Below are positions 31,974 to 40,163 of a stretch of DNA of 44,883 nt, one piece after another. The notes beneath the pieces were generated by a model that worked only from the letters and a program-made list of their open reading frames with translations, ran no database searches and had not been told where the DNA came from. A program made the position numbers and the translations under genes. Position 1 is the first letter of the stretch. Every line of letters starts with the position of its first letter. The stretch covers positions 1-44,883 of the forward strand of contig MPCW01000017.1 of the NCBI GenBank assembly GCA_001874325.1, written 5' to 3'. Origin of the DNA: Flavobacterium sp. MedPE-SWcel. GTDB lineage: Bacteria; Bacteroidota; Bacteroidia; Flavobacteriales; Flavobacteriaceae.

Positions 31974-33584
31974 TTACATTCTTGACATTTTATCTGCAAG
32001 GATGATAGCGTTATAAGCATTAACAATTCTACCTGTCATAGATACTTCGCTAAAAGCTCTCATATCGTCAGGGTTACCACCAGCAGCAACTTCAATATCA
32101 ATAGGAAGTCCAGACTGCATCATGATTTGTTTTACTTGAGCCGCTTTTAACTTAGGATAGTAAGAACGGATAAGTGCTGCAACACCTGCCGCATTTGGCG
32201 ATGCCATAGAAGTACCTTGTAAGTACTCATATTGGTTATTTGGTGTAGTTGCATAAATTCTTACTCCTGGGCTAAATACATCAACATCAGTTTTACCGTA
32301 GTTAGAGAAGTTAGCAATAAGGTCTTTATCGTAAGAGTAGTTTAACGCACCAATTGTAAGGAATGTGTCAGAGATTTCTGGACCACCATTTCTGTTATCG
32401 TTAGGGTAACGCTCTACACCACCTGGTTGGTTAAGGTCAGTACCTTCGTTACCAGCAGCACATACAATTAGTACATCTTTTTCAGCAGCATATTTAATAG
32501 CGTCATATACCCACTCGCTATGCGTAGAGAAATATTTACCAAAACTACCGTTAATTACTTTAGCACCATTGTCTACAGCATAACGAATAGCAAGAGCTAC
32601 ATCTTTATCATACTCATCACCATCTGGCACAGCACGAACAGCCATAATTTCTACATTGTTGCTAGCAACACCATCTCCACCAAGGTCGTTGTTTCTTACC
32701 TGTGCAATAATACCAGATACGTGAGTACCATGTTTAGCACCTTCTTTATCTGGTCCAATAACGTTACCATCACCGTAACCTCTATCGTTAAAATCGTCTG
32801 GGTTATCACCTGTTATTTCACGACCGTTATAGTCCATGTTTAAGTGATACTCAAGGCTACCATTGTAATGATCTACACCGCCTTGAATTTGATCCATAAG
32901 CTCAGCTCTAGAAACTTGGCTTAATATCTGGATAAAACGTCCTTTAATCGCTTCTATAGAAGGATTACCAGTATCCCCCATGTTCTTTAGGTCTTCAGCA
33001 GTATAATCATCTTTACCTAATTTTTCTCTAATAGCTTTATCAGCACCTAGAATGAATTCCATTTGCTGCTTTCCGCCCATAGCTTCACCGTACTTCTTGT
33101 CGTACTCAGCTTTTGCTCTTTTGTATGTTTCAGAACCGTCGTCGCCTTTTTTCACGATACGAACAAATTCCATATTCTCATGGTTGATGTTACCAAGGAA
33201 GTTCCATCCATGAATATCATCTACATAACCATTTTTATCATCATCAATACCGTTACCAGCAATCTCTTTATCGTTGTTCCATATAACACCTTGTAAATCT
33301 GGGTGCTCAATATCTACACCAGAGTCAATAACACCTACAACTACTTTAGTGCTTTTTCTACCTTCTAGTAATTTGTAAGCTCTATCTACACTCATTCCAG
33401 GAATAGTATCGTTTACTAAGTCTAGGTGACTCCAACGCTGCTCCTCATTTTCAGTTAACTTTGCTTTTTTAGCCGTAATAGATGTGCTAATAGCAATAGG
33501 TTCTGCTGTGATTTTTTTCGATGTACTACAGCTTGCAAGAAATAATGCTAATGCAGCCGATAGGTAAATTGATTTAAATTTCAT
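31974..33584 (-). CDS. S8 subtilisin-like serine protease lipoprotein
   Basis: A 536-residue subtilase with lipobox LASCS (Cys19), so it is probably anchored in the envelope. The catalytic triad is Asp87 (VIDSGVD), His285 (HGTHVSG) and Ser459 (QGTSMASP), with the oxyanion Asn379 in CAAGNEG. The Asp-His distance is about 198 residues instead of about 32 in subtilisin; the insertion (about 100-265) contains a charged, helical part and KDDYTAEDLK. Insertions of this kind occur in Bacteroidota subtilases, but I do not know this one's role. No C-terminal type IX sorting domain is visible. Transcribed alone, with a terminator after it. Confidence 0.93.
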   Translation of the reverse strand: MKFKSIYLSAALALFLASCSTSKKITAEPIAISTSITAKKAKLTENEEQRWSHLDLVNDTIPGMSVDRAYKLLEGRKSTKVVVGVIDSGVDIEHPDLQGVIWNNDKEIAGNGIDDDKNGYVDDIHGWNFLGNINHENMEFVRIVKKGDDGSETYKRAKAEYDKKYGEAMGGKQQMEFILGADKAIREKLGKDDYTAEDLKNMGDTGNPSIEAIKGRFIQILSQVSRAELMDQIQGGVDHYNGSLEYHLNMDYNGREITGDNPDDFNDRGYGDGNVIGPDKEGAKHGTHVSGIIAQVRNNDLGGDGVASNNVEIMAVRAVPDGDEYDKDVALAIRYAVDNGAKVINGSFGKYFSTHSEWVYDAIKYAAEKDVLIVCAAGNEGTDLNQPGGVERYPNDNRNGGPEISDTFLTIGALNYSYDKDLIANFSNYGKTDVDVFSPGVRIYATTPNNQYEYLQGTSMASPNAAGVAALIRSYYPKLKAAQVKQIMMQSGLPIDIEVAAGGNPDDMRAFSEVSMTGRIVNAYNAIILADKMSRM

Positions 33585-33661
33585 ATCTAGTTTGTTTACT
33601 TTGACTTTTTATAGTTAGTCTAACTTGTTACTAATTTGTTACAGTTTTAGTTGAATAAATA

Positions 33662-34522
33662 TTATAAAAGGAAATCATCCCACTTTAAAACATCTTTCAG
33701 GCGAACACCTTTTTCGGTATGTTGCACCGTGATTATTTCGTTATGAGCATCATGCCCCAGTATTAAATGATAATCATTATCGGCAGCAGTATTTAAAAAT
33801 GTTGCTTTTTCATCTATGGTTAATAATGGTCGAGTATCATAACCCATTACATACGGTAATGGTATATGTCCAGCCGTAGGCAATAAGTCCGCCATATAAA
33901 CGAATGTTTTACCCTTATAGTTTATATGAGGTAACATTTGTTTTTCGGTATGCCCGTCAGCAAAAAGTATATCAAAACCTAATTCACTATTCTTTTTAAA
34001 AGCATCTTGAGGTCGCTCTATAAATTTAAGCTGTCCGCTTTCTTGCATTGGTAGTATGTTTTCTTTTAAAAACGATGCCTTTTCGCGAGCATTAGGGTTA
34101 ATAGCCCATTCCCAGTGGTTATCATTCGTCCAGAAATGTGCGTTTTTAAAAGCAGTTTCATAACCAGTACGGTCTTTATTCCACTGTATTGCACCACCTA
34201 CATGGTCAAAATGCAAGTGCGTTAAAAACACATCAGTAATATCATCACGATGAAAACCATATTTAGCTAATGATTTATCTACAGAGTGATCGCCCCACAT
34301 AGAATAGTAACCAAAAAATTTATCACTTTGCTTGTTACCCATTCCTGTATCAATAAGTATAAGTCTGTCACCATCTTCTATAAGTAAGCATCGAGCTGCC
34401 ATATCGATGAGGTTTTTATCATCGGCAGGGTTAGTACGATTCCATATTGTTTTTGGCACTACACCAAACATGGCACCACCATCGAGCTTAAAATTACCGC
34501 TCTCTATTGGGTATAATTTCAT
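33662..34522 (-). CDS. Metallo-beta-lactamase-fold hydrolase (YtnP/AHL-lactonase-like)
   Basis: A 286-residue cytoplasmic enzyme with the metal-binding motif THLHFDHVGG at about residues 101-110 (H102, H104, D106, H107), a further His in ADGHTEKQ and the closing block LILGHDAHNE. The N-terminal LIDTGMGNKQSDKF and the late YMADLLPTAGHIPLPY are typical of the YtnP-like lactonase subgroup. It may open lactone rings, but the substrate cannot be fixed from sequence. Divergent from sufA, from which it is separated by 236 bp holding the suf promoter. Confidence 0.88.
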   Translation of the reverse strand: MKLYPIESGNFKLDGGAMFGVVPKTIWNRTNPADDKNLIDMAARCLLIEDGDRLILIDTGMGNKQSDKFFGYYSMWGDHSVDKSLAKYGFHRDDITDVFLTHLHFDHVGGAIQWNKDRTGYETAFKNAHFWTNDNHWEWAINPNAREKASFLKENILPMQESGQLKFIERPQDAFKKNSELGFDILFADGHTEKQMLPHINYKGKTFVYMADLLPTAGHIPLPYVMGYDTRPLLTIDEKATFLNTAADNDYHLILGHDAHNEIITVQHTEKGVRLKDVLKWDDFLL

Positions 34523-34560
34523 GTTGTTTGTTGAGTTTATTTTTTGCTATTGCAAATTAT

Positions 34561-34577
34561 GGTTTATTATATAAACC
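34561..34577. promoter_or_regulatory. Candidate operator upstream of the suf promoter
   Basis: GGTTTAT and ATAAACC form an inverted repeat with a 3-bp spacer. A related half (TTATAAACC) occurs at 34623..34631. It is placed between the divergent hydrolase and suf genes. It does not look like the known IscR binding site. Low certainty. Confidence 0.3.
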
Positions 34578-34695
34578 GCAAAAAATAAATTTTTGTAATT
34601 GATGTAAGGAGAGTTTTAGTCGTTATAAACCACAATTTATAGCCTTAATATAAAGATTGTCTATACTGTTATATGTATAAAAGATATGGCTTTTA

Positions 34696-34725
34696 TTGCA
34701 ATCTGTGAAATTGTGGGTATCTTTG
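34696..34725 (+). promoter_or_regulatory. Promoter of the sufA-B-C-D block
   Basis: TTG (34696..34698) and TATCTTTG (34718..34725) are 19 bp apart, an excellent match to the Bacteroidota -33/-7 promoter. The -7 element ends 33 bp before the sufA ATG. Confidence 0.75.
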
Positions 34726-34758
34726 CATAAATTAGACTAATTACATTTTAGTAAAATT

Positions 34759-35088
34759 ATGATAAAAGTATCTGATACAGCGAGAAAAAGAATCGTATTA
34801 TTGATGGAAGACGACGGTTTTGATGCAACTACAGACTATGTTCGTGTAGGTGTAAAGAGTGGTGGATGTTCAGGTTTGTCATACGATTTGAATTTTGACA
34901 AAGCCATGGGCGAGAATGATAAATTATTTGAAGACAACGATATAAAAATAGCCGTAGATAAAAAAAGCTTCTTGTACCTAGCAGGAACAACGTTAGAATA
35001 TTCTGGCGGACTTAACGGTAAAGGTTTTGTTTTTAATAACCCTAACGCACAAAGAACTTGTGGTTGTGGGGAAAGTTTTTCATTATAG
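34759..35088 (+). CDS. sufA: SufA/IscA-type iron-sulfur carrier
   Basis: A 109-residue A-type carrier (HesB/IscA family) that moves Fe-S clusters from the SufBCD scaffold to target proteins. The three conserved Cys are Cys37 (KSGGCSGLSY) and Cys101/Cys103 (RTCGCGESF). It is the first gene after the suf promoter, 75 bp ahead of sufB. The name sufA rests on position in the suf locus; the sequence alone would equally fit an ErpA- or IscA-type protein. Confidence 0.93.
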   Translation: MIKVSDTARKRIVLLMEDDGFDATTDYVRVGVKSGGCSGLSYDLNFDKAMGENDKLFEDNDIKIAVDKKSFLYLAGTTLEYSGGLNGKGFVFNNPNAQRTCGCGESFSL

Positions 35089-35163
35089 AGAAGTTATAAA
35101 GTTGAAGTTCGGTGCTTAGTAGTATGCTTTTATAGTAATGCTAAATCCGAAACAAATTAAGTT

Positions 35164-36612
35164 ATGAGTAAATATACAGAAGAAGAATTAAAGGTCGAAC
35201 TCGAGAATCAAGAATATGAGTACGGTTTTTATACAGATATAGAATCGGATACTTTCCCTATTGGGCTTAACGAAGATGTTATTCGTGCGCTTTCTAAAAA
35301 GAAAGAAGAGCCAGAATGGATGACAGAGTGGAGGTTAGAAGCTTTTCGTGTTTGGGAACAAATGGAAGAGCCAGACTGGGCGAATGTAAACTATGAAAAG
35401 CCAGATTTTCAGGCAATAGCATACTATTCAGCGCCTAAAAAAGCTGACCCTAACAAAACCTTAGACGATGTAGACCCTGAGCTTTTAGCAATGTACAAAA
35501 AGCTAGGTATCTCTGTAGATGAGCAAAAAAAGATGAATAATGTAGCGGTAGATATCGTTGTAGATTCTGTTTCTGTAGCTACTACATTCAAAAAGACATT
35601 GGCTGAGAAAGGAATTATATTCTGCCCAATCTCAGAAGCTATTAAAGAACATCCAGAATTAGTAAAGAAATATATAGGTACAGTAGTACCGCAAAAAGAT
35701 AACTTCTATGCTGCATTAAACTCAGCAGTATTTACAGACGGATCTTTTTGTTATATACCAAAAGGAGTACGTTGCCCAATGGAACTTTCTACATACTTCC
35801 GAATCAATCAAGCAGGAACAGGTCAGTTCGAAAGAACACTTGTAGTTGCTGACGAGGGTAGTTATGTAAGTTACCTAGAAGGTTGTACTGCACCAAGTCG
35901 TGACGAAAATCAGTTACACGCAGCAGTAGTAGAACTTATTGCAATGGACGATGCCGAAATTAAATACAGTACAGTACAAAACTGGTTCCCTGGTAACAAA
36001 GAGGGTAAAGGTGGAGTATATAACTTTGTGACTAAGCGTGGAATTTGCGAGAACAACGCAAAAATATCTTGGACACAAGTAGAGACTGGTTCAGCAGTAA
36101 CATGGAAATATCCAAGTTGTATACTTAAGGGTGACAATTCAGTAGGAGAATTTTACTCTATTGCAGTAACAAACAACTATCAGCAAGCAGATACAGGTAC
36201 AAAAATGATACACCTTGGTAAAAATACCAAGAGTACTATTATATCTAAAGGTATCTCGGCAGGAAAATCACAAAACAGTTATAGAGGGTTAGTACAAGTA
36301 AATGGTCGTGCCGAAAATGCACGTAACTTTTCACAATGTGACTCATTATTAATGGGTAATGCTTGTGGAGCACATACTTTCCCATATATAGAGTCTAAAA
36401 ACACAAGTGCTAAAATAGAGCATGAGGCTACTACAAGTAAAATTGGAGAAGACCAAGTGTTTTATTGTAACCAAAGAGGTATCCCTACAGAAAAAGCTAT
36501 TGCACTTATTGTAAATGGTTTTAGTAAAGAGGTACTAAACAAGTTACCAATGGAATTTGCGGTTGAGGCGCAAAAACTATTAGAAATAAGCCTTGAGGGT
36601 AGTGTAGGATAA
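35164..36612 (+). CDS. sufB: SufB, Fe-S cluster assembly scaffold
   Basis: A 482-residue SufB, a core of the SufBC2D scaffold in which the nascent Fe-S cluster is built. The C-terminal beta-helix carries the conserved Cys392 in NFSQCDSLL, equivalent to the E. coli sulfur-acceptor Cys405, followed by [10 protein letters not shown] and [14 protein letters not shown]. The N-terminal region begins [19 protein letters not shown], shortened here to [19 protein letters not shown]. The stop codon shares a base with the start of the flavin reductase gene, so the two are translationally coupled. Confidence 0.97.
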   Translation: MSKYTEEELKVELENQEYEYGFYTDIESDTFPIGLNEDVIRALSKKKEEPEWMTEWRLEAFRVWEQMEEPDWANVNYEKPDFQAIAYYSAPKKADPNKTLDDVDPELLAMYKKLGISVDEQKKMNNVAVDIVVDSVSVATTFKKTLAEKGIIFCPISEAIKEHPELVKKYIGTVVPQKDNFYAALNSAVFTDGSFCYIPKGVRCPMELSTYFRINQAGTGQFERTLVVADEGSYVSYLEGCTAPSRDENQLHAAVVELIAMDDAEIKYSTVQNWFPGNKEGKGGVYNFVTKRGICENNAKISWTQVETGSAVTWKYPSCILKGDNSVGEFYSIAVTNNYQQADTGTKMIHLGKNTKSTIISKGISAGKSQNSYRGLVQVNGRAENARNFSQCDSLLMGNACGAHTFPYIESKNTSAKIEHEATTSKIGEDQVFYCNQRGIPTEKAIALIVNGFSKEVLNKLPMEFAVEAQKLLEISLEGSVG

Positions 36613-37094
36613 TGGAAGAAAGAAAGGTAATTATTGTAGGCTCGTCACGTAGTGATGGGAATACAACAAGAATTGTTAATACTATTGCAAAGCAAAACAA
36701 TATCGATATAATTGATTTGAACGATTATGATTTTTCATACTTCGATTATAAGTCAAGAAATATAGATGATGATTTTTTACCTTTAATAAGAAAGGTTATA
36801 GACAGTTATGATACTTTTATTTTTGCCACACCAATATACTGGTACAGTATGAGCGGTATAATGAAAGTGTTTTTAGATAGATTTTCTGACTTGATTACTA
36901 TTGAAAAGGAAACAGGCAGAAAGTTAAGAGGTAAAAAAGCGGCAGTAATATCTAACTCTTCTGATAAGGAGATTAATTATGATTTTTACATGCCTTTCCG
37001 TAAGTCTTCGGAATATCTAGGAATGGAATACCTAGGTAATAAGCATTTCGACGCCAAAAGCTCGGAAGAAACAATAAATATTAGTTTTATATAA
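36612..37094 (+). CDS. NAD(P)H-dependent FMN-reductase-like flavoprotein in the suf operon
   Basis: A 160-residue flavodoxin-fold protein. The FMN phosphate loop is [12 protein letters not shown] (about 10-21), and the second flavin contact is [19 protein letters not shown] (about 74-92). It belongs to the NADPH-dependent FMN reductase / flavodoxin_2 group. It sits between sufB and sufC, with a one-base overlap on the left and 13 bp on the right, so it is made with the scaffold proteins. It could supply electrons for cluster assembly, a step whose donor is debated; this is inference from position. It is somewhat shorter than typical family members and has no Cys. Confidence 0.87.
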   Translation: MEERKVIIVGSSRSDGNTTRIVNTIAKQNNIDIIDLNDYDFSYFDYKSRNIDDDFLPLIRKVIDSYDTFIFATPIYWYSMSGIMKVFLDRFSDLITIEKETGRKLRGKKAAVISNSSDKEINYDFYMPFRKSSEYLGMEYLGNKHFDAKSSEETINISFI

Positions 37095-37107
37095 TATAAA
37101 TATACAA

Positions 37108-37854
37108 ATGCTATCAATTAAGAATTTACACGCAAGTGTTGAAGATAAAGAAATTTTAAAGGGAATTAACCTAGAGGTAAAACCTGGAGAGGTACATGCT
37201 ATAATGGGACCTAATGGTTCTGGTAAAAGTACACTTTCATCAGTAATTGCTGGTAAAGAAGAGTATGAAGTAACTGATGGAACAATTCATCTTGAAGGTG
37301 AAGACATTGGCGAACTTGCTCCAGAAGAAAGAGCACACAAAGGTGTATTTCTTTCATTTCAGTACCCTGTAGAGATACCAGGAGTATCTGTAACTAACTT
37401 TATGAAAACGGCTATTAACGAAAGCCGTAAAGCACAAGGTAAAGATGAAATGCCAGCTAATGAAATGCTGAAATTCATCCGCGAAAAAAGTGAATTACTA
37501 GAAATAGACCGTAAATTTCTTTCACGTTCGTTAAACGAAGGTTTCTCTGGTGGAGAAAAGAAACGTAACGAAATTTTCCAGATGGCAATGCTTGAACCAA
37601 AGCTAGCTATACTAGACGAAACAGATTCTGGTCTTGATATTGATGCATTACGTATTGTAGCTAATGGTGTAAACAAACTGCGTAACGAAGATAATGCGGT
37701 TGTAGTTATTACACACTATCAAAGACTTTTAGACCATATTGTTCCTGATTTTGTACACGTACTTTACAATGGTAAAATTGTAAAATCGGGTGGTAAAGAA
37801 CTAGCCTATGAGCTAGAAGAAAAAGGTTACGACTGGATTAAGTCAGAAAATTAA
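37108..37854 (+). CDS. sufC: SufC, ATPase of the SufBCD scaffold
   Basis: A 248-residue ABC-type ATPase that binds SufB and SufD and drives conformational change of the scaffold. Walker A is GPNGSGKST (34-42), the Q-loop is in [12 protein letters not shown], the signature is [11 protein letters not shown] (146-156), and Walker B is [14 protein letters not shown] (about 166-179). It follows the flavin reductase gene by 13 bp. The next suf gene, sufD, is 458 bp away because a four-helix-bundle gene with flanking repeats is inserted. Confidence 0.97.
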   Translation: MLSIKNLHASVEDKEILKGINLEVKPGEVHAIMGPNGSGKSTLSSVIAGKEEYEVTDGTIHLEGEDIGELAPEERAHKGVFLSFQYPVEIPGVSVTNFMKTAINESRKAQGKDEMPANEMLKFIREKSELLEIDRKFLSRSLNEGFSGGEKKRNEIFQMAMLEPKLAILDETDSGLDIDALRIVANGVNKLRNEDNAVVVITHYQRLLDHIVPDFVHVLYNGKIVKSGGKELAYELEEKGYDWIKSEN

Positions 37855-37868
37855 AAGCTTGTCGTAAG

Positions 37869-37885
37869 GTCAAAAGTCATAAAGT
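37869..37885. repeat. Left flank of the four-helix-bundle cassette
   Basis: GTCAAAAGTCATAAAGT, 17 bp, beginning 15 bp after the sufC stop. In the opposite orientation, the same two words (ACTTTATGAC and CTTTTGAC) recur on the other side of the four-helix gene at 38284..38308. Together they form imperfect terminal inverted repeats. Confidence 0.7.
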
Positions 37886-37901
37886 GACAAGATGTAGCGT
37901 T

Positions 37902-38264
37902 ATGGGAAACTTTAATTCTTTTGAAGAAATTAACTCTTGGCAAAAATCAAGAGCTCTTAATAAGAAAATATATCACATTACAGGTACTACTGCTTTTAAT
38001 AAAGACATTGACTTAGTTCGACAAATGAGAAGGTGTTCTGTTTCTATATCTTCAAATATAGCTGAAGGTTTTGAACGAAATACCGACAAAGAATTTATAC
38101 ATTTTTTATATATAGCTAAGGGCTCGGCTGGTGAGTTACGCTCTCAGCTTTATTTAGCATTAGATCTAGATTACATCTCTAAAGAGATATTTAGTGAATT
38201 AATAATTGAAGTTACTGATATAGCAAAATTGCTGAGTGGCTTTATTAAATACCTTAGTAAATAG
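37902..38264 (+). CDS. Four-helix-bundle protein (23S rRNA intervening-sequence type)
   Basis: A 120-residue protein of the four-helix-bundle family first seen in 23S rRNA intervening sequences (S23/IVP) and related to the accessory protein of diversity-generating retroelements. The hallmark SISSNIAEGFERNT followed by EFIHFLYIAKGSAGELRSQL is intact. I use the ATG at 37902 (MGNFNSFEEINSWQKSR); an in-frame ATG at 37884 lies in the flanking repeat. The gene separates sufC from sufD and is bracketed by inverted copies of short GACTTTATGAC-like words. This looks like a small mobile cassette that landed in an operon. Its biochemical role is unknown. Confidence 0.88.
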   Translation: MGNFNSFEEINSWQKSRALNKKIYHITGTTAFNKDIDLVRQMRRCSVSISSNIAEGFERNTDKEFIHFLYIAKGSAGELRSQLYLALDLDYISKEIFSELIIEVTDIAKLLSGFIKYLSK

Positions 38265-38272
38265 AGTTCTTA

Positions 38273-38308
38273 AGGTCTTTATGACTTTATGACTTTAAAA
38301 CTTTTGAC
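38273..38308. repeat. Right flank of the four-helix-bundle cassette
   Basis: Tandem words GGTCTTTAT and GACTTTAT, then GACTTTAAAACTTTTGAC, fill the space between the four-helix gene and sufD. Positions 38284..38296 and 38301..38308 are the reverse complement of the two parts of the left flank at 37869..37885, with about 8 extra bases between them. Confidence 0.7.
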
Positions 38309-38312
38309 TTAA

Positions 38313-39629
38313 ATGGATTTAAAAGAAAAATTATTATCTTCTTTTATGGCTTTCGAAGAGCGTGTAGATGTTAATTCAGACTTACATGATATTCGTACAG
38401 AGGCTATAAAGAATTTCGAAAATAAAGGCTTCCCTACAAAAAAGGACGAAGCATGGAAATATACATCGCTTAACAGCATCCTTAAAAACGATTTTAGTGT
38501 ATTCCCAAAGGAAGAAAACGCTATAAGTTACCCAGAGGTAAAAAAGTACTTTATACACGATATAGATACTTATAAACTTGTTTTTATAGATGGTGTATTT
38601 AGTTCATTCTTATCATCTACAACACACGATGGTATAGATGTATGCCTTATGTCATCGGCACTTACAAAACCAAAGTACAAAGAGGTTGTAGATACTTACT
38701 TTAACAAGGTTGCAAATACTGATGATAGTTTAACATCGTTAAACACAGCATTTGCTATAGAAGGAGCTTTTATAAACATACCAAAAAGCAAAGTAGCCGA
38801 TAAACCTATCGAGATTATGTACCTTTCTACAGGTAGCGAAGCAGTACTTATGGTGCAGCCAAGAAACCTTATAATTGTAGAAGAGAATGCTCAGGTACAA
38901 ATTATAGAGCGTCATCAAAGTCTTAACAGTAATCCTGTGCTAACTAATAGCGTTACTGAAATTTTTGTGGCAGAGCGAGCTATTTTAGACTATTACAAAA
39001 TACAAAACGATGTACAGTCGGCTAACCTAGTCGATAATACATACATCTCTCAAAAAAGAGATAGTAATGCGTCAGTACATACCTTCTCTTTTGGAGGTAA
39101 TGTTACACGTAATAACTTAAACTTTTACCATAAAGGAGAGCATATAGAAAGTACTATGAAGGGTATTACCATTATTGGTAATAAACAACATATAGACCAC
39201 TACACACTAGTACACCATGCAACACCTAACTGTGAGAGTCACCAGAACTACAAAGGTATTTATGATGGTAACTCAACAGGAGTATTTAATGGTAAAATAT
39301 TTGTTGAGAAAGAAGCACAAAAAACAGATGCTTTCCAGCAGAATAATAATGTGTTACTAAGTGAGAAATCAACAATAAACGCTAAGCCACAACTTGAAAT
39401 ATTTGCAGACGATGTAAAATGTTCTCACGGTTGTACTATTGGGCAGTTAGACGAGAGTGCAATGTTCTACATGCAGTCACGTGGTATTCCTAAAAAAGAG
39501 GCTAAGGCATTATTGATGTATGCTTTTAGTAACGAAGTTATCGAGAGTATTAAATTACCTGAATTAAAGAGCAGAATTACTAAGCTTATCGCCAAAAAAC
39601 TTGGTGTTAATATGGGTTTTGATCTTTAA
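38313..39629 (+). CDS. sufD: SufD, Fe-S cluster assembly scaffold
   Basis: A 438-residue SufD, the partner of SufB in the SufBC2D complex. The N-terminal block NFENKGFPTKKDEAWKYTSL (seen in part as PTKKDEAWKYTSL) is diagnostic; the C-terminal beta-helix contains DDVKCSHGCTIGQLDE with the conserved His, followed by FYMQSRGIPKKEAK. It directly follows the repeat that flanks the four-helix gene (ATG 5 bp after it) and ends at a strong terminator, closing the first suf block. Confidence 0.97.
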   Translation: MDLKEKLLSSFMAFEERVDVNSDLHDIRTEAIKNFENKGFPTKKDEAWKYTSLNSILKNDFSVFPKEENAISYPEVKKYFIHDIDTYKLVFIDGVFSSFLSSTTHDGIDVCLMSSALTKPKYKEVVDTYFNKVANTDDSLTSLNTAFAIEGAFINIPKSKVADKPIEIMYLSTGSEAVLMVQPRNLIIVEENAQVQIIERHQSLNSNPVLTNSVTEIFVAERAILDYYKIQNDVQSANLVDNTYISQKRDSNASVHTFSFGGNVTRNNLNFYHKGEHIESTMKGITIIGNKQHIDHYTLVHHATPNCESHQNYKGIYDGNSTGVFNGKIFVEKEAQKTDAFQQNNNVLLSEKSTINAKPQLEIFADDVKCSHGCTIGQLDESAMFYMQSRGIPKKEAKALLMYAFSNEVIESIKLPELKSRITKLIAKKLGVNMGFDL

Positions 39630-39650
39630 TAATCAATACAATATATATTA

Positions 39651-39681
39651 AAAAAGCGACCTCATTTGAGGTCGCTTTTTT
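39651..39681 (+). terminator. Intrinsic terminator after sufD
   Basis: AAAAAGCGACCTC (39651..39663) pairs with GAGGTCGCTTTTT (39668..39680), a 13-bp perfect stem with a 4-nt loop. It ends the sufA-sufD transcript 21 bp past the sufD stop. Confidence 0.92.
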
Positions 39682-39729
39682 GTTTATAAATACATCATAA
39701 TTATTTTATTTAGAATTATTACAAATAAT

Positions 39730-39760
39730 TTGGATATATCAAGTACTACACCTAAGTTTG
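39730..39760 (+). promoter_or_regulatory. Promoter of the structured RNA
   Basis: TTG (39730..39732) and TAAGTTTG (39753..39760) are 20 bp apart, matching the Bacteroidota promoter. No protein gene starts within 400 bp downstream, but a folded RNA begins 7 bp later. Confidence 0.65.
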
Positions 39761-39765
39761 TAATT

Positions 39766-39944
39766 TAGAATGAGTCTAAGGTAAGCGATCTAACACGAGT
39801 GAATTTCGTCATCGGTACACTGTTAGATTGTAAAATGATGTAAATCATTTTGATATAGATTTCATTCTGGCTTTTTAAAAATGTTGTGTTAGTATTTATG
39901 TTTGTATTAATCCCAACGGTATGTAGATGCTGTTGGGATTTTTT
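39766..39944 (+). ncRNA. Candidate structured small RNA, about 180 nt
   Basis: Predicted from the sequence, between sufD and sufS. A promoter ends at 39760 and an intrinsic terminator lies at 39909..39944. In between, three helices form a three-way junction. P1 pairs AGAATGA + TCTA (39767..39773, 39775..39778) with TAGA + TCATTCT (39856..39859, 39862..39868). P2 pairs CGATCTAACA (39786..39795) with TGTTAGATTG (39821..39830), including one G-U. P3 is AAAATGAT-GTAA-ATCATTTT (39832..39851), a perfect 8-bp stem closed by a GNRA-type tetraloop. No open reading frame of note is present. I cannot match it to a known family; it does not resemble 6S, SRP, tmRNA or RNase P RNA. It could act in trans or as a leader that ends before sufS. 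Confidence 0.6.
39909..39944 (+). terminator. Intrinsic terminator of the structured RNA
   Basis: AATCCCAAC (39909..39917) pairs with GTTGGGATT (39932..39940), a 9-bp perfect stem with a 14-nt loop, followed by a run of T (39939..39944). It is 279 bp past sufD, which already has its own terminator, and 220 bp before sufS, so it must end a different transcript. Confidence 0.75.
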
Positions 39945-40090
39945 ATGTATTTACGGTATTCTAGCTGCTTTATGCGGTAATACATTTCTCTACTATCAGT
40001 ATAAATATAAAATTTCGTACTAAAAATGTTGTAAGTCCTCTTGTAGGTCTTAAATCCATGCTAAAAATCTGTTTTTAAAAAAACAAGCTG
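39945..40090. other. Intergenic part upstream of sufS
   Basis: About 145 bp without coding potential between the RNA terminator and the sufS -7 element. The only pattern seen is an imperfect tandem pair of 12-nt units (TTGTAAGTCCTC, TTGTAGGTCTTA) at 40029..40052. Confidence 0.4.
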
Positions 40091-40098
40091 TAACTTTG
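40091..40098 (+). promoter_or_regulatory. -7 element for sufS
   Basis: TAACTTTG matches TAnnTTTG and ends 65 bp before the sufS ATG. No clear TTG at -33. It indicates that sufS and the genes after it are transcribed separately from sufA-sufD. Confidence 0.55.
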
Positions 40099-40163
40099 CA
40101 GCTGGTTAATTATAGCGTGATTGTATCGCTATTTACTGATAACGATAAACTTAGAGTATAAAA

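Noticed and set aside
39766..39944. 6S RNA as identity of the structured RNA
   Set aside because: 6S RNA is a long rod with a central bubble; the visible pairing here is a three-way junction with short arms.
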